DNA from: Roseibium sp.
Lineage (GTDB): Bacteria > Pseudomonadota > Alphaproteobacteria > Rhizobiales > Stappiaceae
Direction: 5' to 3'
Length of the DNA: 64,000 nucleotides
NCBI GenBank assembly: GCA_017643925.1
Contig: JAEPML010000007.1
Location: 62,001 to 126,000 of the forward strand
A program made the position numbers and the translations under genes. Below the pieces are notes generated by a model. It saw nothing but the letters and a program-made list of their open reading frames with translations. It made no database searches and was not told the origin of the DNA. Positions 54,288 to 64,000 of this stretch are shown in pieces (the first letter of the stretch is position 1; each line of letters opens with the position of its first letter).

Positions 54288-54823
54288 CCCAAATTGAAAA
54301 ACGTGGCTACGCCACTGAACTTCGCGCCAGGGGTCGTCGCCTGGAAGGTTACGCAGCGACCTTCAACGAGGCCGCTGATATCGGCGGCCGCTTCATTGAG
54401 ACCATCGCGCCAGGTGCATTCGCTAACTCACTGCGCTCTGGGGTAGACGTGCTCGCCCTTGTTGATCACGATCCGGGTCGGGTGCTCGCGCGTACGCGCT
54501 CGGGAACACTCCGGCTCGCAGAAGACAGTCGGGGGTTGGCCTTCGATCTCGATATCCCCGACACCACGGCTGGGCGTGATGTTCTGGCGTTGGCGGAACG
54601 TGGCGACCTGGGCGGAATGTCCTTCGGCTTCACAATGATGGAAGAAAATCGGCAAGGTGACCGCCGAGAATTGCGTGCTGTCGAGTTGCATGAAATCAGC
54701 GTGGTCTTGGCATGGCCAGCCTACGACGGGACTGTGGTTCAGGCTCGCAATCGATTGAAGCAGCCGTCTGACTTTCACGCGTACGCAAACCGGGCTATGC
54801 GCCTTTTGGAGGTTTCCCGATGA
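54284..54823 (+). CDS. HK97-family prohead protease
   Basis: A 179-residue U35/HK97 protease: RRLEGYAATFNEAADIGGRFIETIAPGAF at the N-terminus, catalytic His in LVDHDPGRVLART and catalytic Ser in LGGMSFGF, then LHEISVVLAWPAYDGTVV. It cleaves the delta domain of the capsid protein during maturation. Overlaps both neighbours by four bases. Confidence 0.92.
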   Translation: MTQIEKRGYATELRARGRRLEGYAATFNEAADIGGRFIETIAPGAFANSLRSGVDVLALVDHDPGRVLARTRSGTLRLAEDSRGLAFDLDIPDTTAGRDVLALAERGDLGGMSFGFTMMEENRQGDRRELRAVELHEISVVLAWPAYDGTVVQARNRLKQPSDFHAYANRAMRLLEVSR

Positions 54824-56049
54824 GTTTCTTCGACCGTCTTTTGGGGCGCGAGAGGCGCTCGACCATCAAATCCGATGATCCTTACCTAGCTGAATGGTTT
54901 GGCCTGAGAAGTGGAATCGGCGGTTATACGGATCCGGCGCGAGCGAGCGGTATTGCTGTTGCTCACGCCTGTATATCAATCGTCAGCCAGAACTTGGCGG
55001 CCATGCCGTTGAACCTTTACCGCAGGATTGAATACGGTGGACGGGAGCGCGCCGCAGACCACCCGCTCTATTCTGTGCTTCATGACATGTCGAATGCGAC
55101 ACTGACCGCTTTTGAAGCGCGAGAAACGCTCATTGCGTCCCTTATGGTGACAGGCAATGCATTTGCAGTTCTAGAGCGCAATCAGCGAGGACAGGTGACT
55201 GCACTGAACCCTATCGATCCGGGTACTGTGGCCGTCGAGAAATTGCAGAATGGCCGCCTGAGATATCGAGTTTCGTATTCCTCTGGCGGCACGCGATTTT
55301 ACCTGCAAGAAGAGATGCTCCACTTGCGGTTTCGCCTTGGCCGTGATGGTGTCATGGGCCTTTCTCCAATCCAAATCGCCCGCGAGACCTTCAATCTCGC
55401 CCTGACGCAGCAGGACACTGCATGCGACCAAGCTTCCAAGAGCTTCAAGCCCGAAGGGGCACTGGTTTTTCCAAACACCATTGGAACCGAGCAACGGCAA
55501 AGCGTGCTGGATAAACTCGAAACCAAAGTCAATTCGGATCTGTCGACGCGTGGTATTCTTGTCCTCGATGGTGGAACGGATTGGAAGTCGTTTTCCTTCT
55601 CTTCCAAGGATGCCGAGTTCCTGGATAGCCGAAAGCTTACCAACCTCGATATCTGCCGTATCTGGGGCGTTCCGCCGACCGTCGCAGGGATTACGGACAA
55701 CGCCACCTATTCGAACAGCGATCAGGAAAGCCGGGCACTGGTAGTGCGTTGCCTGGCCCCAATGGCGCGACGTGTCGAGCAGGCCATGAACGCAACACTT
55801 TTGACAGACACAGCTCGAAAGTCCCTGTTCATCGAACATGATCTTGCCGGGTTGCTGCGCGGTGACATGAAGGCTCGTTACGACGCATACAGCGTCGGCC
55901 GGAATGGCGGCTGGTTGTCGGTAAATGAAATCCGAACCCTTGAGAACATGCCGCAAATCGAAGGCGGCAATGAGTTTCTGTCTCCCCTCAACATGACACA
56001 ACTGGGGGATCGGGATTCGGATGACGGGGGCAGCAACAATGACATCTGA
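54820..56049 (+). CDS. Phage portal protein (HK97 family)
   Basis: A 409-residue portal. VAHACISIVSQNLAAMPLNLYRR, GNAFAVLERNQRGQVTALNPIDPGTV, MLHLRFRLGRDGVMGLSPIQIA and LDICRIWGVPPTVAGITDNATYSNSDQE are family landmarks. It forms the dodecameric DNA entry ring to which terminase docks. Intact and full length. The stop overlaps the next start. Confidence 0.93.
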   Translation: MSFFDRLLGRERRSTIKSDDPYLAEWFGLRSGIGGYTDPARASGIAVAHACISIVSQNLAAMPLNLYRRIEYGGRERAADHPLYSVLHDMSNATLTAFEARETLIASLMVTGNAFAVLERNQRGQVTALNPIDPGTVAVEKLQNGRLRYRVSYSSGGTRFYLQEEMLHLRFRLGRDGVMGLSPIQIARETFNLALTQQDTACDQASKSFKPEGALVFPNTIGTEQRQSVLDKLETKVNSDLSTRGILVLDGGTDWKSFSFSSKDAEFLDSRKLTNLDICRIWGVPPTVAGITDNATYSNSDQESRALVVRCLAPMARRVEQAMNATLLTDTARKSLFIEHDLAGLLRGDMKARYDAYSVGRNGGWLSVNEIRTLENMPQIEGGNEFLSPLNMTQLGDRDSDDGGSNNDI

Positions 56050-56389
56050 ATTGCTGCCCAAATACATTACGCCCGAAGAATTTGCCGAACACTTCCGCGT
56101 TCCAGTCCGGACAGTTCGTGAGATCGCGCGCCGTTTGGGAGCATGTTCGCAAATTGGCAATGCTATCATTTTGCGTGAAGACGATGTCCGTCGGATAATG
56201 GAGGAAACGCGACCATGCCCCTCGAAATCTTCCGCCGTGGAAAGGTCTGGCACTATCGAGGTACCATTAACGGACGGCGGCTCCGAGGCTCTACTAAAAC
56301 GGCTGACCGAAAAATCGCGGAACGGGTCAAAGCGGAAGTCGAGGCGCGGGCGTGGCAACGTCATTTCGATGGACCCGGGGCAGGACTAA
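56039..56389 (+). CDS. Excisionase-like helix-turn-helix protein overlapping the integrase
   Basis: A 116-residue protein. KYITPEEFAEHFRVPVRTVREIARRLGACSQIGNAIILREDDVRRIMEE is a MerR/AlpA-like HTH as in excisionases; the C-terminal half is polar and basic (KSRNGSKRKSRRGRGNVISMD). It begins inside the portal stop and its last 175 bp overlap the integrase start in another frame. The long overlap seems real because both proteins look complete. Likely controls excision. Confidence 0.75.
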   Translation: MTSELLPKYITPEEFAEHFRVPVRTVREIARRLGACSQIGNAIILREDDVRRIMEETRPCPSKSSAVERSGTIEVPLTDGGSEALLKRLTEKSRNGSKRKSRRGRGNVISMDPGQD

Positions 56390-57219
56390 CTATGGCGCAG
56401 GTCTTTACTGCGTATCTCGACGCTGGGAAATCGGATCGCTTCTTGTTGAAACTGGCAGCGCATTGGAAAGATACTCCCGTAGAAGATATCCAGGCTGAAA
56501 TGATCCGCCGTGCAGCCAAGAAACTCTATCCGTCGGCCAATGAACCGACATGGAATCGCCAGGTGATTAAGCCGACGCAGGCCGCAATCAACCACGCTGC
56601 TGACCTTGGATGGTGCCCGCGTATTTCAGTCAAACGTTTCCCGGAAAATCCTGAAGTAAAAACCCCGGTCACAACGAAATGGGTGCGTGCCTTTCACGCC
56701 CAAGCAACCAAGGATGATCTCCCTCATCTTGGTGCAATTTGTCTGTTCATGTTTGCGACCGCAGCGCGTGTCGGCGAAGCTTGCCGAGTGACTTGGGCGG
56801 ACGTTGATCTGCATTCCGCGATGGCAACAATTTACCTTTTCAAACCGAAACCATGGAGCCGCGTGGCACATCTTCCACCAGAAGTCGTCGCGGCGCTCGC
56901 AAACATACCTTCGAACAGGAAAAAGGACGAGCTTGTCTTCGGGTACGCAGTACGCGGCAGCCTCCGCTGCGCCTGGAACAATGTCGCCCTGCGCGCGAAC
57001 ATTGAACCGCTTACCCCGCACTGCTGCCGTCACGGCTTCGCGACCGAAATGCTGCGCAAGGGGTTCGATGTAAAGACGGTGGCCGAAAGAGGAGGTTGGA
57101 GAGACGCGACAACGGTTCTTCGCACCTATGCCCACGCAATTGAAGATAAGACCGTCACAAACGCGCTTTTTGGCACACCAGTGACACAGCGCAAAACCAA
57201 AAAGCGTACAAAGAATTGA
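56215..57219 (+). CDS. int: Tyrosine recombinase / integrase
   Basis: A 334-residue phage-type integrase. The C-terminal domain has the catalytic set: Arg in TAARVGEACRVTWADVD, Lys region FKPKPWSR, His-x-x-Arg in HCCRHGFATEML, Trp in GGWRDATTVL and the nucleophile Tyr in RTYAHAI. GGAGG nine bases before the ATG confirms the start despite the overlap. It lies 31 bp from attR, the typical arrangement, and would recombine the serC leader site. Confidence 0.93.
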   Translation: MPLEIFRRGKVWHYRGTINGRRLRGSTKTADRKIAERVKAEVEARAWQRHFDGPGAGLTMAQVFTAYLDAGKSDRFLLKLAAHWKDTPVEDIQAEMIRRAAKKLYPSANEPTWNRQVIKPTQAAINHAADLGWCPRISVKRFPENPEVKTPVTTKWVRAFHAQATKDDLPHLGAICLFMFATAARVGEACRVTWADVDLHSAMATIYLFKPKPWSRVAHLPPEVVAALANIPSNRKKDELVFGYAVRGSLRCAWNNVALRANIEPLTPHCCRHGFATEMLRKGFDVKTVAERGGWRDATTVLRTYAHAIEDKTVTNALFGTPVTQRKTKKRTKN

Positions 57220-57250
57220 TTTTAAAGGAGAAAACAATGCAGAATACATA

Positions 57251-57272
57251 CCCTCGTTGGGAGGGGTGGCCC
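57251..57272. repeat. attR of the satellite element
   Basis: CCCTCGTTGGGAGGGG plus TGGCCC, 22 bp, identical to attL apart from one G fewer. Located 31 bp past the integrase stop. Sequence to its right belongs to the original serC promoter region. Confidence 0.8.
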
Positions 57273-57279
57273 ACCTATC

Positions 57280-57308
57280 GGGATAAGGCTTCACCGGCGA
57301 TTGGTCAA
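57280..57308 (-). promoter_or_regulatory. Displaced native serC promoter
   Basis: On the minus strand TTGACC (57308-57303), 17-base spacer, TATCCC (57285-57280), right after the omp terminator and before the attR copy of the serC leader. In an unoccupied chromosome it would transcribe serC; now it points through attR into the 3' end of int on the antisense strand. Confidence 0.6.
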
Positions 57309-57327
57309 TTCAAATCCGGCCGAAACG

Positions 57328-57352
57328 AAAAAAGGCCGGTCGATGACCGGCC
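57328..57352 (-). terminator. Terminator of the outer-membrane protein gene
   Basis: GGCCGGTC-GAT-GACCGGCC; six Ts follow on the minus strand. Confidence 0.9.
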
Positions 57353-57374
57353 TTGTTCCAATTGTCCGAGCGGA

Positions 57375-58187
57375 TCAGAAGTTGCTCGTGATCGGGCCTG
57401 CCGGCTCGTAATAAACCGGAGCAGCCGGTGTGGTATTGAAGGTGTAGCGCGCACCGAGGCGGAACTCGTGAGCCGTCAGGTCGTCCCATTTGACGCGCGA
57501 CTCTCCAGAGCCGACATTGTTGAATTTGACGGTCTTGGCTTCACCAAGGTCCTTGTAGCGGTAACCGGCATCGATCGACCAGTTGTTCGTTACCGCGTAG
57601 GACGCACCGGCCATCAGGGCCCATGCAAAGTTCCATTCGCTGTGATCGCCATCATAGTTCGAGCGTCCCGAACCACCCGGGTTGACCGAGTAGGTGCCGC
57701 TTGTACGCACATAGGCCGCACCGATACCGGCACCGACATATGGCGTGATACGGTTCCAGGTTCCGAGATCGACGTAACCGTTGAGCATAACGGTCCAGAC
57801 ATCAATGTCCGCAAATTCCTCGGAGTAGCCACCGGTACACGTGCCGCAGACTGCGTAGCCCTTGGCCTGGGCCGGGGTTTCATAGTCGACGGTCAAATCC
57901 GTACGGAACCAGCGATTGAACTTGTAACCGACACCAACGCCGATCATCCAGGCATCGTCGAGCGATTCGCGTTCGAAACGAAGGTCGCCAATGACCGGAT
58001 CGCTGAAACTGCCGCTCGGGTCACCGTAAATCTTGTAGCCGATATCGCCACGCAGGTAGAAGCCGCCAACTCTTGGCGCTTCCGGGATGTGTTCAATAAC
58101 CGGAGTTGGCAAATCCGCAGCATAGCCCGCAGTGGAAAGCACAACAGCAAAGCCGGTCAAAGACAAACACTTAAAAAATTTGCTCAT
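57375..58187 (-). CDS. Outer-membrane beta-barrel protein, Omp25/31 type
   Basis: A 270-residue exported protein: signal MSKFFKCLSLTGFAVVLSTAGYA-AD, then FYLRGDIGYKIYG, WMIGVGVGYKFNRWFRTDLTVDYE, ITPYVGAGIGAAYVRTSG, WALMAGASYAVTNNWSIDAGYRY and terminal HEFRLGARYTFN, alternating strands of an eight-stranded barrel. A conserved Cys pair (VCGTC) is in a loop. The last residue is Phe, typical of BAM substrates. A perfect CtrA box lies upstream. Major envelope component; porin activity unproven. Confidence 0.87.
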   Translation of the reverse strand: MSKFFKCLSLTGFAVVLSTAGYAADLPTPVIEHIPEAPRVGGFYLRGDIGYKIYGDPSGSFSDPVIGDLRFERESLDDAWMIGVGVGYKFNRWFRTDLTVDYETPAQAKGYAVCGTCTGGYSEEFADIDVWTVMLNGYVDLGTWNRITPYVGAGIGAAYVRTSGTYSVNPGGSGRSNYDGDHSEWNFAWALMAGASYAVTNNWSIDAGYRYKDLGEAKTVKFNNVGSGESRVKWDDLTAHEFRLGARYTFNTTPAAPVYYEPAGPITSNF

Positions 58188-58311
58188 GTCCTCGTCCTCT
58201 TCCAGTGAGCGTCCGCCTTACCTATTGCTCGGACACATCAAACTTGAGAGGATACTGAAGGCAATTCATTAATGCTGACTTAACTCTGTTCTTTAACCGC
58301 GTTTTTTTACC

Positions 58312-58326
58312 TTAACAAAAACTTAA
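58312..58326. promoter_or_regulatory. Perfect CtrA box upstream of the omp gene
   Basis: TTAA-CAAAAAC-TTAA matches the CtrA consensus TTAA-N7-TTAA exactly, about 125 bp upstream of the ATG. Further TTAAC half-sites lie at about 58279, 58292 and 58349. The 208-bp gap 58188-58395 contains no gene. Confidence 0.65.
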
Positions 58327-58395
58327 CAGAGCAGAGTATTTACAATAAATTAACAACCACCCCAATTGGGCGACCATTATTGCAGGAGAATTACT

Positions 58396-59739
58396 TCATG
58401 CTGCCGCAGAGGCAACGACATTGGCAATGTCGTCCACAACCTGATGGACGAGGGTGGCGTCGTCGCCCTCCGCCATGACCCGAATGAGCGGTTCCGTGCC
58501 CGAGGCACGAATAACCAGTCGTCCGGCTTTGCCAAGCCGCGCTTCTCCGTCTTCGATTGCAGAACGGACCTGGTCCTGCTCGAGCGGCGCACCTCCGCTG
58601 TACCGGACGTTCTTGAGGATCTGCGGCACGGGCTCAAATCGCCGGCACACTTCAGAGACAGGCTTGCCCTGATCCTTGACGCAAGCAAGCACCTGCAGGG
58701 CCGCGATCAAACCGTCGCCGGTTGTGGCAAAGTCGGAAAGAACGATATGGCCGGATTGCTCCCCACCAACGTTGAAACCGTTGGCGCGCATGTGTTCGAC
58801 CACGTAGCGGTCTCCAACCTTTGTTCTGGCCAGTGTCAGTCCAAGGTCTTCGAGATAGCGTTCCAGTCCCAGGTTCGACATCACGGTTGCCACGATGCCA
58901 TTGCCTGAAAGCCGGTCGTTCGCCTGCCAGGACTGGGCAACGACAGCCATCAGCTGGTCGCCGTCAACCACTGCTCCGGTCTCGTCCACGATGATCACGC
59001 GGTCGGCATCACCATCCAGGGCAATTCCGATATCTGCCCGAACCTCGTGCACCTTGCGGGACAGGGCACCTGTAGACGTGGAGCCACACTCTTCATTGAT
59101 GTTGAAGCCATCCGGGCTGACACCCATCGAAATCACGTCGGCACCGAGCTCCCAAAGGGCTTCCGGTGCAACCTTGTAGGCAGCCCCGTTGGCACAGTCG
59201 ATGACGACCCGGAGACCTTCAAGACTCATTTCGCGCGGCAGGGTCCGTTTGGCGAATTCGATATAGCGCTGTTGCGCCCCGTCGATCCGCTTGGCACGGC
59301 CCAGGTCGCGTGTGCCTGCGAGACGCGGTGTGAGGTCGGTTTCAACCAGATCCTCGATTGTTTTCTCGATTTCATCGCTCAGCTTGAACCCGTCCGGGCC
59401 AAAGAACTTGATGCCGTTGTCCTGGAACGGATTGTGCGACGCTGAAATCATCACACCAAGGTCTGTCCGGAGCGATCGCGTCAGCATGGCGACCGCCGGA
59501 GTCGGCATTGGCCCCAGTAGGAAGACATCCATCCCGACAGACGTGAAACCGGCAACCAGTGCCGTTTCCAGCATGTACCCGGACAATCTGGTGTCTTTTC
59601 CGATAACGACACGATGACGATGGCCACCATTCTTGAACACCAACCCGGTCGCCATGCCAACCTTGAGAGCCATTTCTGCGGTCATTGGATAGGTGTTCGC
59701 CTGACCGCGGATACCATCGGTCCCGAAAAACTTGCGCAT
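58396..59739 (-). CDS. glmM: Phosphoglucosamine mutase
   Basis: A 447-residue alpha-D-phosphohexomutase converting glucosamine-6-phosphate to glucosamine-1-phosphate for peptidoglycan and LPS. Start [20 protein letters not shown] is diagnostic; active-site Ser in [12 protein letters not shown], metal loop DGDADR, and sugar loop GGEQSGHI. Downstream of ftsH in the common order but separated by a terminator. Confidence 0.97.
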   Translation of the reverse strand: MRKFFGTDGIRGQANTYPMTAEMALKVGMATGLVFKNGGHRHRVVIGKDTRLSGYMLETALVAGFTSVGMDVFLLGPMPTPAVAMLTRSLRTDLGVMISASHNPFQDNGIKFFGPDGFKLSDEIEKTIEDLVETDLTPRLAGTRDLGRAKRIDGAQQRYIEFAKRTLPREMSLEGLRVVIDCANGAAYKVAPEALWELGADVISMGVSPDGFNINEECGSTSTGALSRKVHEVRADIGIALDGDADRVIIVDETGAVVDGDQLMAVVAQSWQANDRLSGNGIVATVMSNLGLERYLEDLGLTLARTKVGDRYVVEHMRANGFNVGGEQSGHIVLSDFATTGDGLIAALQVLACVKDQGKPVSEVCRRFEPVPQILKNVRYSGGAPLEQDQVRSAIEDGEARLGKAGRLVIRASGTEPLIRVMAEGDDATLVHQVVDDIANVVASAAA

Positions 59740-59855
59740 CTGTCGTGCCTGTCTGTTTTGTCTTGCGCCCTGTTTAACGCAGTTATGCCATGTTGCGCTT
59801 CAAAATATGTGAGCAATTGTTACTATTCACTAACGATCCGGCCGGGCTCGAAACG

Positions 59856-59882
59856 AAAAATGCCCGGCGCAAGACCGGGCAT
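59856..59882 (-). terminator. Terminator of ftsH
   Basis: ATGCCCGG and CCGGGCAT form an eight-base-pair stem with a seven-base loop; on the minus strand TTTTT follows the stem. Confidence 0.85.
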
Positions 59883-59908
59883 CTTCAGCTTATTCGGAAA
59901 TCCGGCAA

Positions 59909-61828
<1,920 letters not shown>

Positions 61829-61980
61829 TTTGTTCCCTTAACCGCCCTGCGCGAGATTTTGCGCGGTCGCTTTTCTCCAAGCGTACATAGGTCGCCCAAA
61901 GCCCGCTGCCAAGGCGGTGCGCCATAGTTGCGCACGTGCACTGACTATTTTGTTAAGGCCGGACAATTATCAGATGTTTG

Positions 61981-62000
61981 ATATGAGGAAAACCTCATAT
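61981..62000. repeat. 20-bp perfect palindrome at the tilS stop
   Basis: ATATGAGG-AAAA-CCTCATAT; the tilS stop codon lies in the right arm. No T-run follows on the minus strand, so weak transcript end or binding site are both possible. Confidence 0.4.
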
Positions 62001-63371
62001 TTCCGCGCCTGTATCCTCAATTTGCATATGGTTAGCCACCAATTTACCTTGGAACGGCAGGCGCGCCAAATCCAGACCCGGGATTAAATCGGCCTTTTCT
62101 TCAAAAACCCCCAGAGTTTCAGGCATCCAATGGACCATGCCGGATTCCGACCACACCACCGGTGAACAGGCAAAGGCTTGTTTCGGCCACCCCTCCGGCC
62201 AGATGACTTCACGGCTCCGCACCGGGGCATTGCAAAGAGCACCCAGAAACAATCCGGCTTCAACTTTCCTTGAGGCGTGGTTTTCCAGGCACTCAACGGA
62301 GAAACGCGCGTCCCAGGGCCCAGAAACCTTTGCGACCTCAACCGTTTCTGGCGGGGTTCTTCCGGCTTCTCTCCAACAGACAAGCCAGTCTCTGCTCAGG
62401 CTGAACATCGCTCCTGACAACGGCCGGGCCAGAACTTCCCCTGCAAGGATCTCGTTGTCGAGCTTCTGAAGTTTGCTCAGACGCAGATGTTTCGGACGAC
62501 CGGTCACCCGCGCGACCAGAAGGCTCAGCAGCCTCAACCTGAGTTCCTCCGGTGCTTTCCTGAAAACGGCCATATCCAGCTTGAGCGGTCCGGCTGGATG
62601 CTCAACCACACTGTCTTCGTAGAGCCGAAGCAGAACACCTTCCAGGGCTTCCCGGGCTCGTCGAAGCTGCAAGGCCGTTTGCGCCATGCGATCTACGGTC
62701 AGTCCCTCTTCTGCGAGAAGCGCGGTCAGGCGCCTCAAACGGCTCCTCTTGTATTTTTCACTCTGATTGGAAGGATCTTCGCACCAGGAAAGACCCCGAT
62801 GTTCAAGGCTGACAACGAGTTCCTTCTTTGGAACCCCGAGGAAGGGCCTCAAAAGATGCAAGCCTTCAAGCCCGTCTGGTTGGTCCGCGGACATTGCGCT
62901 CAGGCCAAAGAGCCCGCTGCCCCGTGTCAGCCGGTCCAGAAAGGTTTCGGCCTGGTCATCAAGATGGTGTGCGAGCAGCAGAACCTGCGCACCGGATGCC
63001 TTCATGTGTTCTGAAATCAGTCGGTAGCGCGCGCTGCGCGCCTCTTCCTGCAGATTTCCGGACGGCTTTTGCCCTGTCCAGCGCAGGATGTCACACTGAA
63101 GACCTCTTTGCCGGGCGGCAGACCTGACAAACTCGGCTTCGGCAGCACTTTCGGCCCGCAATTGGTGATCAACGACGACGACGGCAGCTGTTCCGGACCA
63201 ATGGCTCCGGGCTTTCCATTCGCAAAACAAGACGAGGAGACAGAGACTGTCGGCACCGCCAGAAACGGCGAGCATGATATCTGAAAAAGGTGTCAGCCTG
63301 GAAAAGAGGGCATCGACGTCTTCATCCGGGAGCCCAATCGGCTCGACCGGATCATCAGGAACATTGCGCAC
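61995..63371 (-). CDS. tilS: tRNA(Ile)-lysidine synthase
   Basis: About 458 residues. The PP-loop MLAVSGGADSLCLLVLFCEW near residue 35, VVDHQLRAESAAEAEFVRSAAR, GNLQEEARSARYRLI and LLAHHLDDQAETFLDRLTRGSG are diagnostic. It changes the wobble C of the AUA-reading tRNA-Ile to lysidine. The GTG at 63371 is preferred because the next upstream start (ATG at 63416) overlaps cpoB by 62 bp; this is uncertain. Lies between cpoB and ftsH, the usual order. Confidence 0.93.
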   Translation of the reverse strand: MRNVPDDPVEPIGLPDEDVDALFSRLTPFSDIMLAVSGGADSLCLLVLFCEWKARSHWSGTAAVVVVDHQLRAESAAEAEFVRSAARQRGLQCDILRWTGQKPSGNLQEEARSARYRLISEHMKASGAQVLLLAHHLDDQAETFLDRLTRGSGLFGLSAMSADQPDGLEGLHLLRPFLGVPKKELVVSLEHRGLSWCEDPSNQSEKYKRSRLRRLTALLAEEGLTVDRMAQTALQLRRAREALEGVLLRLYEDSVVEHPAGPLKLDMAVFRKAPEELRLRLLSLLVARVTGRPKHLRLSKLQKLDNEILAGEVLARPLSGAMFSLSRDWLVCWREAGRTPPETVEVAKVSGPWDARFSVECLENHASRKVEAGLFLGALCNAPVRSREVIWPEGWPKQAFACSPVVWSESGMVHWMPETLGVFEEKADLIPGLDLARLPFQGKLVANHMQIEDTGAEI

Positions 63372-64000
63372 GACGGCGTTCGTCCCGGGCCTGCGAGAGA
63401 ACGGCGGGCGCTGCATTCGGGTACTTGTTCAAAAGCTCCGAGAAAGTTGCGCAGGCCGCATCGGCCTCCCCGAGGCCTCTCAGGGACACACCGAGCTTCA
63501 GCAGGCTGTCGGGGCTCTTCGAACTCCGTGGATGGTCGGTGTAGGTTTTCAGGAAGGCATCCGCCGCCTCGCGGTAATTCTGCTGCGCCAGCAGGCTTTC
63601 GCCAAGCCAGTATTGTGCGTTGGCGGCCAGATCACTGTCCGGATAGTTTTCGATGAAGGTTCTGAACCCACGTTCGGCGCCGGCATAGTCGCCATTGACG
63701 GCAAGCGAATAGGCCTGATCGTAGTCGGTTCTCGGGTCCCCGCTGCCGATCACGTTTGCGATCAGATCATCGTCAGTGGCGAAACTGGGGTCGGGCGCAA
63801 GGTCTTGCCCTGTGCCCGGAAGGTTTTCGATCCCGTTGGCAAGGGCCGACAGGTCGATCGGTCCATTCGAAGGAAGACCACTTCCCTCCTGGTACCCGCC
63901 GGACTGGCTCCAATCGCCGTCACCCGAGCCACTTGCAGGAAGCGTCGCCAATCCTCCGCCGGGGGCCGCAAGGGTCCCCGTCTGCGGTGTTCCATCCGGT
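63355..64000 (-). CDS. cpoB: Cell division coordinator CpoB / YbgF, C-terminal part
   Basis: The frame is open to the right edge; about 214 C-terminal residues are in view. A disordered Gly/Ser/Pro-rich linker is followed by three TPR repeats (YDQAYSLAVNGDYAGAERGFRTFIENYPDSD, AQYWLGESLLAQQNYREAADAFLKTYTDHP, KLGVSLRGLGEADAACATFSELLNKYPN), as in the periplasmic Tol-Pal partner CpoB. The N-terminal coiled coil is beyond the window. Ends overlapping the tilS start. Confidence 0.88.
   Translation of the reverse strand, partial: PDGTPQTGTLAAPGGGLATLPASGSGDGDWSQSGGYQEGSGLPSNGPIDLSALANGIENLPGTGQDLAPDPSFATDDDLIANVIGSGDPRTDYDQAYSLAVNGDYAGAERGFRTFIENYPDSDLAANAQYWLGESLLAQQNYREAADAFLKTYTDHPRSSKSPDSLLKLGVSLRGLGEADAACATFSELLNKYPNAAPAVLSQARDERRRAQCS

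Larger units (their letters stand above)
46712..57272. mobile_element. Capsid-forming phage satellite-like element (10.5 kb)
   Basis: Bounded by 22/23-bp direct repeats, with a tyrosine integrase directly inside the right repeat. Sixteen predicted genes: two HTH proteins, HNH endonuclease, large terminase, three unknown minus-strand genes, an RHH regulator, two small plus-strand genes, HK97-type capsid protein, connector, protease, portal, an excisionase-like HTH and integrase. There are no tail, tape-measure, baseplate, lysis or CI-type genes. Reading frames are intact and several overlap by 1-8 bases. The layout agrees with a satellite that makes its own heads and borrows tails. A shrunken prophage is the alternative. 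Confidence 0.75.

Noticed and set aside
46712..57272. Gene transfer agent cluster
   Set aside because: Alphaproteobacterial GTA clusters carry tail, tape-measure and baseplate genes and no integrase; this element has an integrase and att repeats but no tail genes.
46712..57272. Complete temperate prophage
   Set aside because: Only 10.5 kb, without tail, lysis, or repressor genes.

Overview
The window looks like a chromosomal stretch of a marine-type alphaproteobacterium of the Hyphomicrobiales, most likely the Stappiaceae (Labrenzia/Roseibium group). Reasons: a full-length CtrA next to fliI/fliJ, the CckA-CtrA relay protein ChpT beside a chemotaxis operon, a DUF1134 (EipA-type) protein, an Omp25/31-type barrel, the alphaproteobacterial type of SerC and the order cpoB-tilS-ftsH-glmM. 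The species assignment is inference; no rRNA is present. 

Left part (1-13.1 kb): an arsenic-type set (arsC fragment, arsR, DHA2 exporter), a complete five-gene dipeptide/oligopeptide ABC operon (dppABCDF type), the glycerol genes glpD and glpK, and a large MscS channel. Middle (13.4-30 kb): cell cycle and motility, with DUF2336 and PqiA-like proteins, fliI-fliJ, ctrA with a promoter dense in GANTC methylation sites, a Tat-exported metallo-hydrolase, a LytTR regulator, and the operon chpT / cheA-cheW-cheY-cheB-cheR. From 27 to 46.7 kb follow mostly housekeeping genes: eipA-like, a coiled-coil membrane protein, a GlpR-type regulator, tRNA-Glu, rluD, rpoH, a CHASE2 adenylate cyclase, a TPP-riboswitch-controlled thiXY pair, purA, two transporters, and serC-serA.

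Between 46.7 and 57.3 kb, directly upstream of serC, sits a compact 10.5 kb integrated element bounded by near-identical 22/23-bp repeats with a tyrosine integrase at its right end. It carries HNH endonuclease, large terminase, HK97-fold major capsid protein, head-tail connector, prohead protease and portal, but no tail, lysis, repressor or recognisable small-terminase gene. All ORFs are intact and tightly packed. The best reading is a capsid-forming phage satellite (similar in logic to capsid-forming PICIs), which packages its DNA in its own heads and would need tails from a helper phage. It also holds an opposite-strand cassette of three unknown genes, a small RHH regulator, and 38-bp tandem promoter-operator repeats. 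Its attachment site is the serC leader; the left end of the element supplies a replacement serC promoter and leader, while the original promoter is stranded beyond the right end and now points antisense into the integrase.

Right part (57.3-64 kb): an Omp25/31-type outer-membrane protein with a perfect CtrA box, then glmM, ftsH, tilS and the C-terminal part of cpoB (ybgF), all on the minus strand.
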